From Natronomonas sp. CBA1123 (GTDB taxonomy: Archaea; Halobacteriota; Halobacteria; Halobacteriales; Haloarculaceae), in the NCBI RefSeq assembly GCF_009741925.1, contig NZ_WPCC01000027.1:1-46037 (forward strand): 46,037 bases of DNA, given 5' to 3'. Shown here in pieces: positions 1-7,804 of the stretch. Position 1 is the first letter of the stretch. Each line of letters begins with the position of its first letter. A program made the translations under genes and the position numbers. The notes under the pieces were generated by a model. The model had not been told where the DNA came from, ran no database searches, and saw only the letters and a list, made by a program, of their open reading frames with translations.

Positions 1-393
1 CGCCAGTGTCTCGCCGTCGACGCGGTCGCCCGAAGCGGCCGCGCCGAACAGCGAAAGCGACCGGGCGCGACCGTACTCCCGAGCGTACCGGAGTGCGACC
101 ATCGCTCCGAGGCCGGCGCCGACGAGGTGGACGCGCCGAACGTCGGCGGCGGCGAGGACGGCCTCCAGGTCGGCGGCGAACCGGTCGACGGTGTACGGCG
201 CCGCCGAATCGGAGCCGTCGGTGCCGCGCGGCGCGTAGACGAGCGTCCGATACGGGCCGGTCAGCGATGGTGCCTGCCACCCCCACAGCCACGGGCCGCT
301 CGCGGCGTCGGGGACGAAGACCACCGTCGGTCGGTCGTCGTCGCCGGCGAGTTCATAGTACAGGGTCGCCCCGTCGGTCGTAACCGTCGGCAT
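1..393 (-). CDS. Alpha/beta hydrolase fold protein, C-terminus beyond the window
   Basis: The first 131 codons are present, starting at ATG 391-393 on the minus strand; the frame stays open to base 1. The start reads MPTVTTDGATLYYELAG, a classic opening of alpha/beta hydrolases of the haloperoxidase/esterase type. Hydrophobic beta strands follow, with a PTVVFVPDA segment at residues 22-30 and a nucleophile-elbow segment HLVGAGLGAMVALRYA at about residues 89-104. In active members this elbow is G-x-S-x-G, but here residue 94 is Gly (codon GGC), so the usual catalytic serine is absent. The Asp and His of the triad would lie outside the window. The protein could be a non-hydrolytic member of the fold or use a different residue. 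Fold assignment is confident; activity is unknown. Confidence 0.8.
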   Translation of the reverse strand, partial: MPTVTTDGATLYYELAGDDDRPTVVFVPDAASGPWLWGWQAPSLTGPYRTLVYAPRGTDGSDSAAPYTVDRFAADLEAVLAAADVRRVHLVGAGLGAMVALRYAREYGRARSLSLFGAAASGDRVDGETLA

Positions 394-496
394 ACGCGCC
401 CCGAGGGGCGGTAGCCTCAAGCGCGTTGTGTTCCCCGACGACCGTCCGAACGTCTTCGTCGGCACACACTTGCCGCCGGCGGGCCAAGCCCGCGAC

Positions 497-1592
497 ATGA
501 CTCCCGAAGAACTCCGCGCGGACATCCCGGCGTGTGACGACTGCGTGTACCTGAACACCGGTGCGAGCGGCCCGAGCCCCCGCCACGTCGTCGAGGCCAC
601 GGTCGAGGCCCAGCGAAGCCACGAGTTCGACGCCTGCCGGAGCGACCACTACGAGGCTGCCGCCGAGACGAAGGACGCCGCCCGGGAGCATATCGCCGGA
701 TATCTCGGCTGTCGCCCCGCCGCACGTGGCGCTGGTCGCCTCGACGGGCGACGGCATCAGCCGCATCGCCAACGCCGTCGAGTGGAGCGCCGGCGACCGG
801 GTGGTCCGGACCGACCTCGAACACCCTTCCGGCGTCCTCCCGTGGCGTCGACTCGAATCGGAGGGCATCGAGGTCGTCACCGTCCCCTGCCCCGACGGGC
901 GCCTCCCGATGGACGCCTACCGCGAGGCCGTCGCCGACGCGCGGTTGGTCTGTCTCAGTTCGGAGAGCTGGCTCCACGGGACGCGACTGAACGTCTCCGA
1001 GGCGGTCGATGTCGCTCACGAGGCGGGGGCCCTCGTCGTCGTCGACGCGGTTCAGACCGTCGGCCAACATCCCATCGACGTGACCGAGTGGGGCGCCGAC
1101 GCGGTGTGTGCCTCGGGCCACAAGTGGCTGCTCGGGCCGTGGGGGGCGGGGTTTCTGTACGTCGACCCGGATTCACTCGCGGAGTTCCGGCCGCGACACA
1201 TCGGCTACAGCGGGACGGTCGACCCGACGGGTCCGGACCTCGAGTACAAACCCGAAGCCGCCCGCTTCGAGGTGTCGACCAGTTCGGTCGCGCCGTACGA
1301 CGGTCTCGTCGCGGGCCTCGAGACGCTCTCCGAAATCGAATTTTCGACCGTCGAGTCACGCATCGAGCGGTTGACCGACCGGCTGAAGGCGGGGCTTGGT
1401 GACCGACTCGTCTCGCCGCAGGCCTACGAGTCCGGTCTCGTCGCCTTCGAAGTCGACGACGCCGAAGGGTTCGTCGCCCGAGCGAGCGAGGCGGGTGTCG
1501 CGGTCCGCGACGTTCCGTCGGGCGACGTTCGCGCGTCGGTCCACGTCTTCAACACGGCGGCCGACGTCGACGCGCTGTTGGAGTTGTTGTGA
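497..1592 (+). CDS. Class V aminotransferase (PLP-dependent), +1 frameshift
   Basis: A fold-type I PLP enzyme of the cysteine desulfurase/isopenicillin N epimerase group, read in two frames. The N-terminal part starts at ATG 497 (MTPEELRADIP, then YLNTGASGPSP) and runs to about base 715. The rest continues in the next frame to the stop at 1590-1592 (VALVASTGDGISRIANAVEW onward). Dropping one C from the run at 715-718 restores GCRPPHVALVAS and a 364-residue protein of normal family length. The PLP-binding lysine sits in ASGHKWLLGPWGAGF, and VVVDAVQTVGQ carries the cofactor-binding Asp. Substrate cannot be told; cysteine desulfurase is unlikely to be certain because the catalytic Cys loop is not clear. 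The break is either a real mutation or an added base in the assembly; three other genes here show the same type of lesion. Confidence 0.8.
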
Positions 1593-1713
1593 AACTGTAA
1601 CGTTCACGGTCCTTCACGAAACTCGGGTTTTCGGGCGTCCGAGCGGTTCTCCCTCGTGGTTCGGCATCCGTTCACACGCTATTATTATGTGTGTCGGGTC
1701 CAACCTACCTGAC

Positions 1714-1872
1714 ATGCCGGAATGCCAGAACTGTGGCGCGTTCGTGACGGCAGCGTACGCACGGGTTTTCACGCCGAACGGAATCGAGAATCCACGCGTC
1801 TGCCCCCAGTGCGAAGACAAGATTCGCGACGGTTCGGACGTTCGCGAGGCGCGTTCGACCCGTCGCACGTGA
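1714..1872 (+). CDS. Small CxxC zinc-finger protein (DUF7563-like)
   Basis: A 52-residue protein starting MPECQNCGAFVTAAYARVF, with a second pair in PRVCPQCEDK. C4/C7 and C30/C33 form two CxxC knuckles, enough for one zinc ribbon; the tail is charged. It resembles the haloarchaeal family I know as DUF7563, whose function is not established. ATG 1714 is chosen because the family begins MPxCxxC and because an AT-rich stretch (attattatg, about 1681-1689) lies about 28 nt upstream, fitting a leaderless transcript. A paralogue with the same spacing lies at 5564-5710. It converges on glmM with a 34-nt gap. Zinc binding is inferred from cysteine spacing only. Confidence 0.8.
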   Translation: MPECQNCGAFVTAAYARVFTPNGIENPRVCPQCEDKIRDGSDVREARSTRRT

Positions 1873-1906
1873 CCGAAACCGGCTCCTGACCGTTTCTCCG
1901 TCGCTT

Positions 1907-3217
1907 TCACCGACTCGCTTCGAGCAGTTCCAGCGCCTGCTGTAGCAGTTCCTCCGCGCGGTCGGCGTCCCGTGCCTCGGCGGTGACCCTGACGAGCGAC
2001 TCGGTCCCGCTGGCTCGAACGAGGAACCACCCGTCGTCGGTTCCGACGCGGACGCCGTCCATCGTCTCCACGTCGTCGTAGGCGTCGTGAACGCGCCGTT
2101 CGACGCCCTCCATGACGGCGACTTTGTCCTCGCATTCGACGTTCGCTCGCCGAATCGGGTACGTCGGAATGTCGTCGACGCGTTCCGAAAGCGGCCTGTC
2201 GGCGGCGAGGGCGGCGATTCGTGCCGCCGCCAGCGGGCCGTCGGGACACAGCGTCTCCTCGGGCCAAATCCACGCTCCAGATGGTTCGCCGCCGAAGGCC
2301 ACCCCCGGTTCGGCGGCGGCCTCCGAGACGAAGGCGTCGCCGACCGGGGTTCGGACGACACCAACGTCGCGCTCGGCGAGGAAGTCCTCGACTGCGAGGC
2401 TGGTGTCGACGGGGAGGGCAACGGACTCGCCCGCCTCGGCTGCGTCGGCGGCGAACAGCGCGAGCAAGGTATCTCCCGAGAGGAAGGTGCCGTCGTCGGC
2501 GACCGCCCGCATCCGGTCGGCGTCGCCGTCGTGGGCGATTCCGAGGTCGTAGCCGCCCCCGGCGACGAGATGTGAGAGCGCAGTGCAGTTCTCCGGGGTC
2601 GGTTCCGAGGGTCGTCCCGGGAACCGACCGTCCGGTTGGGCGTTCAGCGTCTCCACGTCACAGCCGGCCTCGATGAGGGCGTCGGCGCTGATTCCGCCGG
2701 CGCCGTTGCCGAGGTCGACGGCAACCGAGAGGTCGAGCGCGTCCGGCCCGCCAGCGGCCTCGACGAGCGCCTCGACGTGTCGCTTCCGCTCGTCGCCCGA
2801 TATTCGGGTTCCGAGCCCGTCCCACGCGGCCAACTCGGGGTCGTCGGCTTCGATGCGTTCGGTGATGCGCTCGCGGTCTGCGGCGCCGTATGCCTGTCCC
2901 GTCGGCTGCCACAGTTTCAATCCGTTGTCCTCTGGTGGGTTGTGACTCGCGGTCACAACGACGCCCGAATCGGCGTCCCGCCACGCGACGGCGCGGCCGA
3001 CCGTCGGCGTCGCCGCCACGCCCAAATCGATGACGTCGGTGCCCGTCTCGCGGAGGCCGGCGATCAGCGAATCGACGAGGAGGGCGCCGCTGTCGCGGGC
3101 GTCCCGGCCGACGACGACCCGGTCGGTTTCGGCGCCGACCGCTCGCCCCACCTGCAGCGCCAACTCGGCGGTCACGACCTCCCCGACGGGTCCGCGGATA
3201 CCGCTCGTTCCGAACAT
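1907..3217 (-). CDS. glmM: Phosphohexomutase, phosphoglucosamine mutase type (GlmM-like)
   Basis: A 436-residue member of the alpha-D-phosphohexomutase family, which interconverts hexose 6- and 1-phosphates; the GlmM type makes glucosamine-1-phosphate for UDP-GlcNAc, a donor for surface glycans. All four family landmarks are visible: the phosphoserine loop TASHNP with Ser91, the Mg-binding loop DGDADR at 230-235, the sugar-specificity loop GEPSG at 310-314 and the phosphate-binding loop RASGTES at 400-406. The start MFGTSGIRGP is the typical N-terminus. Archaeal members are often annotated interchangeably as GlmM or phosphomannomutase, so the exact sugar is uncertain. It is monocistronic, flanked by two small zinc proteins. 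Confidence 0.9.
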   Translation of the reverse strand: MFGTSGIRGPVGEVVTAELALQVGRAVGAETDRVVVGRDARDSGALLVDSLIAGLRETGTDVIDLGVAATPTVGRAVAWRDADSGVVVTASHNPPEDNGLKLWQPTGQAYGAADRERITERIEADDPELAAWDGLGTRISGDERKRHVEALVEAAGGPDALDLSVAVDLGNGAGGISADALIEAGCDVETLNAQPDGRFPGRPSEPTPENCTALSHLVAGGGYDLGIAHDGDADRMRAVADDGTFLSGDTLLALFAADAAEAGESVALPVDTSLAVEDFLAERDVGVVRTPVGDAFVSEAAAEPGVAFGGEPSGAWIWPEETLCPDGPLAAARIAALAADRPLSERVDDIPTYPIRRANVECEDKVAVMEGVERRVHDAYDDVETMDGVRVGTDDGWFLVRASGTESLVRVTAEARDADRAEELLQQALELLEASR

Positions 3218-3260
3218 ACTCCGAACTCACGGGCCGGCCTCAAAACCCTAGCCGTCCGGC

Positions 3261-3440
3261 TTACTCCTCGGGGGCCCACTCGCAGGCGTCGCCGTACGTC
3301 AACGCCTCCTCGTCGATGTATGCGGAGAGACAGGCGTAGTTGCAGAAACCGCCGACGGGAACGCGTTCGTCGTCTTCGGTCGCTTCGACGAACACCGGGT
3401 CGTAGTTCGCGAGGTCGCTGCCACAGTAGGTACACTCCAT
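3261..3440 (-). CDS. Small cysteine-rich, TRASH-like zinc protein
   Basis: A 59-residue acidic protein starting MECTYCGSDLANYDPVFVEA. C3/C6 form an N-terminal CxxC; FCNYACLSAY supplies C33 and C37 in a C-x3-C pattern. This order (CxxC, about 25 residues, C-x3-C) resembles TRASH/MYM-type metal-binding knuckles. The longer in-frame start upstream would overlap rpiA and adds a segment unlike the family, so ATG 3438-3440 is preferred. The start lies 58 nt from the divergent rpiA start, so both promoters must lie in that short gap or inside the flanking genes. Function is not known; a metal-sensing or protein-binding role is only a guess. Confidence 0.7.
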   Translation of the reverse strand: MECTYCGSDLANYDPVFVEATEDDERVPVGGFCNYACLSAYIDEEALTYGDACEWAPEE

Positions 3441-3498
3441 ACCCTTGTTCGGAGTCGTCACCGCAAGGGCTTTTTCCGCGTCGGCACGACTCGCGCAC

Positions 3499-4179
3499 AT
3501 GAAACAGCAGGGCGGAACCGACGACGCCAAGCGCCGTGCGGGCGAGAGCGCCGCCGACGCCGTCTCCGACGGCGCTGTCGTCGGCCTCGGGACGGGGTCG
3601 ACGGCCGCCTACGCCATCCGTGAACTCGGCCGGCGGGTGGATTCGGGCCTCGACATTCGCGGCATCCCGACCTCACACGGCGCCCGCCGACTCGCTCGGG
3701 AAGTGGGTATTCCACTGACGACGCTCGCGGAGGCGACGCCCGACGTGGCCATCGACGGCGCCGACCAGGTGGCCGACTTCGAGTTGATAAAGGGCGGCGG
3801 CGCGGCCCACGCTCGGGAGAAACTCGTCGACAGCGCCGCCGAGCGGTTCCTCGTCGTCGTCGACGAGACGAAACTGGCCGAACCGCTGGACGCGGACGTT
3901 CCGGTCGAGGTACTCCCCGATGCGGCCCCCGTCGTCGAGCGGGAACTGGAAGCCCTCGACGGGACGCCGGAACTACGGGCCGCCGAACGGAAAGACGGCC
4001 CCGTCGTCACCGACAACGGCAACCTCGTCGTCGACTGTACGTTCGGCGCTATTGCCGATGCGGAGGCGCTCGCGGCCGACCTCTCGGCGCTGCCGGGCGT
4101 CGTCGAACACGGGCTGTTCGTCGGGTTGGCCGACGAGATTCACGTCGGTAGCGAAGATGCTGTCGACGTTCGTCGGTAG
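3499..4179 (+). CDS. rpiA: Ribose-5-phosphate isomerase A
   Basis: A 226-residue cytosolic enzyme that interconverts ribose 5-phosphate and ribulose 5-phosphate, supplying ribose for nucleotides. The phosphate-binding loop GTGSTA is at residues 31-36, the active-site DGAD at 86-89 and KGGGAAHAREK at 98-108, whose Glu107 matches the catalytic base of bacterial RpiA. PVVTDNGN and the C-terminal VEHGLFVGLADEIHVG are also family hallmarks. The start MKQQGGTDDAKRRAGESAA (ATG 3499) fits the usual length; an upstream in-frame start would run into the divergent zinc-protein gene. The gene converges on the DUF1931 gene with a 68-nt gap. Confidence 0.95.
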   Translation: MKQQGGTDDAKRRAGESAADAVSDGAVVGLGTGSTAAYAIRELGRRVDSGLDIRGIPTSHGARRLAREVGIPLTTLAEATPDVAIDGADQVADFELIKGGGAAHAREKLVDSAAERFLVVVDETKLAEPLDADVPVEVLPDAAPVVERELEALDGTPELRAAERKDGPVVTDNGNLVVDCTFGAIADAEALAADLSALPGVVEHGLFVGLADEIHVGSEDAVDVRR

Positions 4180-4221
4180 CGATTCCCGTCGACGGCGCTA
4201 CCGCTTGGGAGGGTTGCGTCG

Positions 4222-4227
4222 AAAAAA
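4222..4227 (-). terminator. T-run terminator after the DUF1931 gene
   Basis: Six A residues on the plus strand read as T6 on the minus strand, about 20 nt past the DUF1931 stop. Archaeal termination commonly uses oligo-T tracts. No strong hairpin is needed or seen. Confidence 0.4.
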
Positions 4228-4247
4228 CGGAACGGAGGTTCTCGACC

Positions 4248-4415
4248 TTACAGGTCGCGCGGCTGGACCGTCTTCCGGTCGTTGGCCTCGGCACGCCGGG
4301 CGGCGTCCTCGAGGATCTCCTCGACTTCCTCGTCGAGGGCGTCGTAGAAGTCGGAGGCAACGTTCATGTCATCCAGCGCTTCCTTCACAGCGGCTTTGAC
4401 GATTAGGTCTGCCAT
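4248..4415 (-). CDS. DUF1931 family histone-fold-like protein
   Basis: A 55-residue, strongly helical, acidic protein starting MADLIVKAAVKEALDDMNVA and ending EANDRKTVQPRDL. The alternation of helices with the final RKTVQPRDL resembles the last strand/helix of the histone fold (compare RKTVKPEDI in archaeal histones). I recognise it as the short haloarchaeal DUF1931 form; DNA binding is not demonstrated by sequence. ATG 4413-4415 is chosen over an upstream in-frame start because a perfect TATA box (4441-4449) is centred 30 nt upstream, leaving no room for a longer protein on a leaderless mRNA. Confidence 0.8.
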   Translation of the reverse strand: MADLIVKAAVKEALDDMNVASDFYDALDEEVEEILEDAARRAEANDRKTVQPRDL

Positions 4416-4440
4416 ACAAGCCGCGGTTTGTCCGGGGTCC

Positions 4441-4449
4441 TTTATATAA
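4441..4449 (-). promoter_or_regulatory. TATA box of the DUF1931 gene
   Basis: The plus strand reads tttatataa, giving ttatataaa on the minus strand, centred about 30 nt before ATG 4415. It is the clearest TATA element in the window and implies a leaderless or nearly leaderless, probably strong, transcript. Confidence 0.7.
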
Positions 4450-4650
4450 GTTCCCAATCGTGGGCGGTCTCGCCGCTTCTACCGCCGGTTTAGCGTGAAG
4501 AACCGGGATGAACCCGGCTGTAGTTCCCGGGGTTTTGTAGCCTTTGTGGCTGGCCGTCACCGTCGTGCGGCCGTTCGGGCGGTACGTCCCGTCTCGCGCG
4601 CGCTGACGGTAATTCCCGGTATCGGTCGCGTGCGGAACCGCGAGAGTTTC

Positions 4651-4670
4651 CCGTTCGGGGGTCCGAACGG
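4651..4670 (+). repeat. Perfect 8-bp inverted repeat just before larB
   Basis: CCGTTCGG (4651-4658) and CCGAACGG (4663-4670) are perfect inverted copies separated by 4 nt. The element ends 5 nt before the larB ATG at 4676. It could be a protein operator or, if transcribed, a GC-rich hairpin occluding the start region. It is part of a 260-nt gene-free stretch (4416-4675) in which I otherwise see only the DUF1931 promoter and a 5-bp stem (4503-4517). Confidence 0.6.
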
Positions 4671-4675
4671 TCACC

Positions 4676-5446
4676 ATGCGCGATATACTCGATGCGGTCG
4701 CCGACGGCGACCTCTCGCCCGCCGAGGCCCAAGCCGAACTCAGCGGCTACGCACGAACGGAAGCGGGGCGGTTCGACGCCGCCCGAGAGTCGAGAACCGG
4801 CATCCCCGAGGCGATACTCGCGGCGGGTAAGACACCCCAGGAGACGGCGTCGATGGCCGCTACAGCGGTCGAGACGACCGGAGCCGCGTTGGTCACGCGG
4901 GCCGACGACGACGCGGTCGACGCCTGCAAAACTCGGTTGGCCGACGAGGTCCCCGACGCCGATATCGAACGCGACGCCCGCGCTCGGACGCTCGTCGTCC
5001 ACGCCTCCGACTACGATGCACCGGACCTCGATGCGACGGTCACCGTCGTCACTGCGGGGACCTCAGACGCCGCCGCCGCGGGCGAGGCCGCGGTCGTCGC
5101 CGAGGAGATGGGCGCGACCGTCGAGTTCGTCGACGACGTGGGTGTCGCCGGTATCGCTCGGCTGTTCGACCGGCTCGAGGAACTCCGGGCGGCGGACGTG
5201 TTAATCGTCGCGGCGGGCCGGGAAGGCGCCCTTCCGACGGTCGCTGCGGGGCTCGTCGACGTGCCACTCATCGGATTGCCCGTCTCGACGGGCTACGGCC
5301 ACGGCGGCCGCGGGGAGGCCGCCCTCGCCGGTATGCTGCAATCCTGTACGCCGATTACGGTCGTCAACGTCGATGCGGGCTTCACCGCCGGGTCGCAGGC
5401 GGGACTCATCGCACGGACGGTGTCGTCGGCCCGTTCGGAGTCGTGA
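4676..5446 (+). CDS. larB: LarB, nickel-pincer cofactor biosynthesis carboxylase
   Basis: A 256-residue protein. LarB carboxylates and hydrolyses nicotinic acid adenine dinucleotide in the first step toward the nickel-pincer nucleotide used by LarA-type racemases. The N-terminal part (MRDILDAVADGDLSPAEAQA) is the helical LarB lead; residues from about 110 on form the PurE/AIR-carboxylase-like domain, with TVVTAGTSDAAAAGEAA, MGATVEFVDDVGVAG and the glycine-rich GLPVSTGYGHGGRGEAAL. The partner genes larC, larE and larA are not in this window. The start is fixed by ATG 4676 right after an inverted repeat (4651-4670). It is a stand-alone gene. Confidence 0.9.
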   Translation: MRDILDAVADGDLSPAEAQAELSGYARTEAGRFDAARESRTGIPEAILAAGKTPQETASMAATAVETTGAALVTRADDDAVDACKTRLADEVPDADIERDARARTLVVHASDYDAPDLDATVTVVTAGTSDAAAAGEAAVVAEEMGATVEFVDDVGVAGIARLFDRLEELRAADVLIVAAGREGALPTVAAGLVDVPLIGLPVSTGYGHGGRGEAALAGMLQSCTPITVVNVDAGFTAGSQAGLIARTVSSARSES

Positions 5447-5563
5447 CTCGGCCGTGCTAACATGGCCGAAAACCGGCTGTATGGTACGGTTTGGCGAGGG
5501 TATTTGTGTCTAGAGAACCAACTAAAAGGTAGCCGACGAGGGATATCCGCGTCGGCGGCCAGA

Positions 5564-5710
5564 ATGCCCAGGTGTGACCACTGTGACGCGCACGTCTCCG
5601 ACCGGTTTGCCCGGGTGTTCGCGGACGAAGGCGGACGGGTGCATGCCTGTCCGAACTGCTCTGCGAACGCCGGCATCGCCGAGGTTTCGCGAGACCGTGC
5701 CCACGAGTAA
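5564..5710 (+). CDS. Small CxxC zinc-finger protein (DUF7563-like), second copy
   Basis: A 48-residue protein starting MPRCDHCDAHVSDRFARVF with CPNC near residue 29. It aligns with the protein at 1714-1872: both open MPxCxxCxAxV, share ARVF at about residues 16-19 and place the second CPxC about 22 residues after the first. The C-terminal tails are unrelated. ATG 5564 follows an A-rich element (aactaaaagg, about 5520-5529) by about 38 nt. A longer in-frame start at 5462 would add 34 residues unlike the family. Function is unknown; zinc binding is inferred. Confidence 0.75.
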   Translation: MPRCDHCDAHVSDRFARVFADEGGRVHACPNCSANAGIAEVSRDRAHE

Positions 5711-5772
5711 CGGCCCTGCGGTCGTAGCACTGTGTTCCAACCACAGGGTGCCTCGTTCTACCGACGCCGACA

Positions 5773-6033
5773 ATGAGTAGCGACTCGGTCGACCACTACG
5801 TGTACGTCATCGAGTGCGTCGACGGGTCGCTGTACACCGGCTACACGACCGACGTACAGCGGCGGGTCCGAGAACACGACGCCGGCGAGGGCGCGAAGTA
5901 CACCCGCGGTCGCACGCCAGTCGAACTCGTTTATAGCGAATCCTTCGATTCGAAGTCCGCGGCGATGTCTCGGGAGTACGAGATAAAGCAGCTCTCGCGG
6001 GCCGAAAAGGAGCGACTCGTCTTCGAGGCGTAA
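5773..6033 (+). CDS. GIY-YIG nuclease-fold protein (UPF0213/YhbQ-like)
   Basis: An 86-residue single-domain protein. The GIY-YIG signature appears as [19 protein letters not shown] (residues 9-27), followed by the conserved Arg in VQRRVREH and a late Glu in [11 protein letters not shown]. Stand-alone proteins of this size belong to the UPF0213 group; some bacterial members have reported DNA-nicking activity, but roles are poorly defined. The stop TAA at 6031-6033 directly abuts the stop of pstA on the opposite strand. The start ATG 5773 follows the zinc-protein gene by 62 nt, so the two may be co-transcribed. Confidence 0.85.
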   Translation: MSSDSVDHYVYVIECVDGSLYTGYTTDVQRRVREHDAGEGAKYTRGRTPVELVYSESFDSKSAAMSREYEIKQLSRAEKERLVFEA

Positions 6034-7803
6034 TCAGCCGTCGCTTCGCTCGTAGCGGTTCCGAATCAGTATCGCCGTCGCGTTCATCCCGATGAGCACC
6101 ACGAGCAGGACGACGACGCCGGCGGCCATCACGCCGTACTGGAACTCGGGTTTCGCGGAACTGGACCACGCGTAAATCTGCATCGGCATGGCGCTGACGC
6201 GGTCGAACAGCGCCGTCGGCGGGCTGAAGTTCGTCGTCGGTGCGCCAATCATGATGAGCGGTGCCGTCTCGCCGATGGCCCGCCCCAGCGAGAGGATAGT
6301 TCCGGTGAGGATGCCGGGCATCGCTTCCGGGAGGACGACGTTCTTCGTCGTCTGCCAGCGGGTCGCGCCCATCCCGTAGGAGGCCTGTCGCATGTCGTCG
6401 GGGACCGACCGAATGGCCTCCTGTGCGGAGATGACGACGATGGGAAGGATGAGCAGCGACAGTGTAATCGAGGCGACGACGACGGTCCCGAAGCCGAGTC
6501 CGAGGAGGTTGACGAACAGCCCCAATCCGAGCAGGCCGTAGACGACGGACGGAACGCCGGCGAGGTTCGAGATGTTCACCTGAATCAGCCGGGTAATCGT
6601 GCCGACTGCGCCCGTATCCGAGGTGTAGTCCTCGAGGAAGACGGCGGTGCCGACGCCGAGGGCGAACGACAGCACGGCGACCATCGAGATGACGAATATC
6701 GATCCGACGATGGCGGGATACAGGCCGGCTTCGACCGGAATCGGCGAGGGTGCACTCGTCACGAAGGCGGGGTCGAGCCACGGGTCGGGGCCGGTGACCC
6801 CCCACGCGTCGACGAGGAGCGCCCCGGCGACGATGCCGCCGCCGATGAGTACCGGCAACAGGAGGCCGCCGCGTCCGCGTCGTCGGTGGAGCGTACGGTC
6901 GGCGTAGAGGCCGGCCGGAACCGCGGCGGTGACGAACAGCAAAACGGGACCGTTGGCGCCGACGCCGAACGTTCCGGCCGCAAAGCCCGCGGCGGCGGCC
7001 CCGCCGATTGCGAGAACGCCCGCCACGGCGGCCGCGACGGTGCTTCGGCGTCGGGCGACGAGCACTGCGGCGACGACGCCGACCGGAACCGCAAGCGTCC
7101 AGACGTAGATGAGCCACGTACTCGGGAAGACGACCAACACGCCTCGGAGCGGCCAGGAGGCGAGGAGTCCGAGGATGCCGACGACGGGCGCCAGGTAGAC
7201 GAGTCGGCCGTACCCCCTGAGTTTGGCGGCGGCGTAGATGCCGACCGCCGGGAGAACACCGACGGAGTACGCGAGGAACCACTGGTAAACGTCGACAAGC
7301 ACGAACAGCGCGGTGATGGCGACGGCGACGCCCATCCCGCCGACGATGCGTCCGAGCAGGCCCATCCCGACGGCGCCGAGCGGTCGCTGGAGGCCCGCGT
7401 AAGCAGTGTAGCTCCCAATCGGGACGGCGACGAGGAACATGTACGCGAGCGGCCACGAGAGCCGCGGCACCGACAGTCCCACCGCCGAGAGCAACTGGAA
7501 GACCCCGAAGACGGCGACCATGCCGCCGCCCAGTCCGAGCAGCGTCAGTTTCGTCACGCGGCGGTCGTCGGCGCTGTACAGCAGGAAGGCGAAGACGGGG
7601 ACGACCAACGTGAGGAAATACGAGAGGAACCACTCCTCGCTCGCCGAGGCGAGGTCGAAGGCGTCGATGGTGACGTAGACGAGCAACACCGCGAGCGCGA
7701 GGATGCCGATGACCGACGCGGTCAGCGACAGCGCCTCGAAGACGCGCCCCTTGAGTTTGCTCACGCCGCCGAAGCCCTCGACGGTTCGGTTTTCGGTCGC
7801 CAT
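6034..7803 (-). CDS. pstA: Phosphate ABC transporter permease PstA, long form
   Basis: A 589-residue integral membrane protein, one half of the PstCA channel for inorganic phosphate. The C-terminal 290 residues hold the BPD permease domain, with the ATPase-contact EAA loop EAIRSVPDDMRQASYGMGAT about 110 residues from the end. The N-terminal 290 residues contain many extra hydrophobic segments not present in bacterial PstA (about 300 residues). The ATG 7801-7803 lies 1 nt from the pstC stop, so the genes are co-translated. It is the last gene of the operon: the next gene is convergent, and neither pstB (ATPase) nor phoU follows. Confidence 0.9.
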   Translation of the reverse strand: MATENRTVEGFGGVSKLKGRVFEALSLTASVIGILALAVLLVYVTIDAFDLASASEEWFLSYFLTLVVPVFAFLLYSADDRRVTKLTLLGLGGGMVAVFGVFQLLSAVGLSVPRLSWPLAYMFLVAVPIGSYTAYAGLQRPLGAVGMGLLGRIVGGMGVAVAITALFVLVDVYQWFLAYSVGVLPAVGIYAAAKLRGYGRLVYLAPVVGILGLLASWPLRGVLVVFPSTWLIYVWTLAVPVGVVAAVLVARRRSTVAAAVAGVLAIGGAAAAGFAAGTFGVGANGPVLLFVTAAVPAGLYADRTLHRRRGRGGLLLPVLIGGGIVAGALLVDAWGVTGPDPWLDPAFVTSAPSPIPVEAGLYPAIVGSIFVISMVAVLSFALGVGTAVFLEDYTSDTGAVGTITRLIQVNISNLAGVPSVVYGLLGLGLFVNLLGLGFGTVVVASITLSLLILPIVVISAQEAIRSVPDDMRQASYGMGATRWQTTKNVVLPEAMPGILTGTILSLGRAIGETAPLIMIGAPTTNFSPPTALFDRVSAMPMQIYAWSSSAKPEFQYGVMAAGVVVLLVVLIGMNATAILIRNRYERSDG

Positions 7804-7804
7804 C

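Noticed and set aside
4501-4545. Stem-like segment ccggg-5-cccgg as a small RNA or box C/D RNA
   Set aside because: Only a 5-bp stem is present and no C (RUGAUGA) and D (CUGA) box pair with proper spacing is seen.
4369-4677. Open frame of about 100 codons on the minus strand across the larB upstream gap
   Set aside because: It overlaps the DUF1931 gene and its TATA box, has no family resemblance and a composition unlike the acidic proteins around it.
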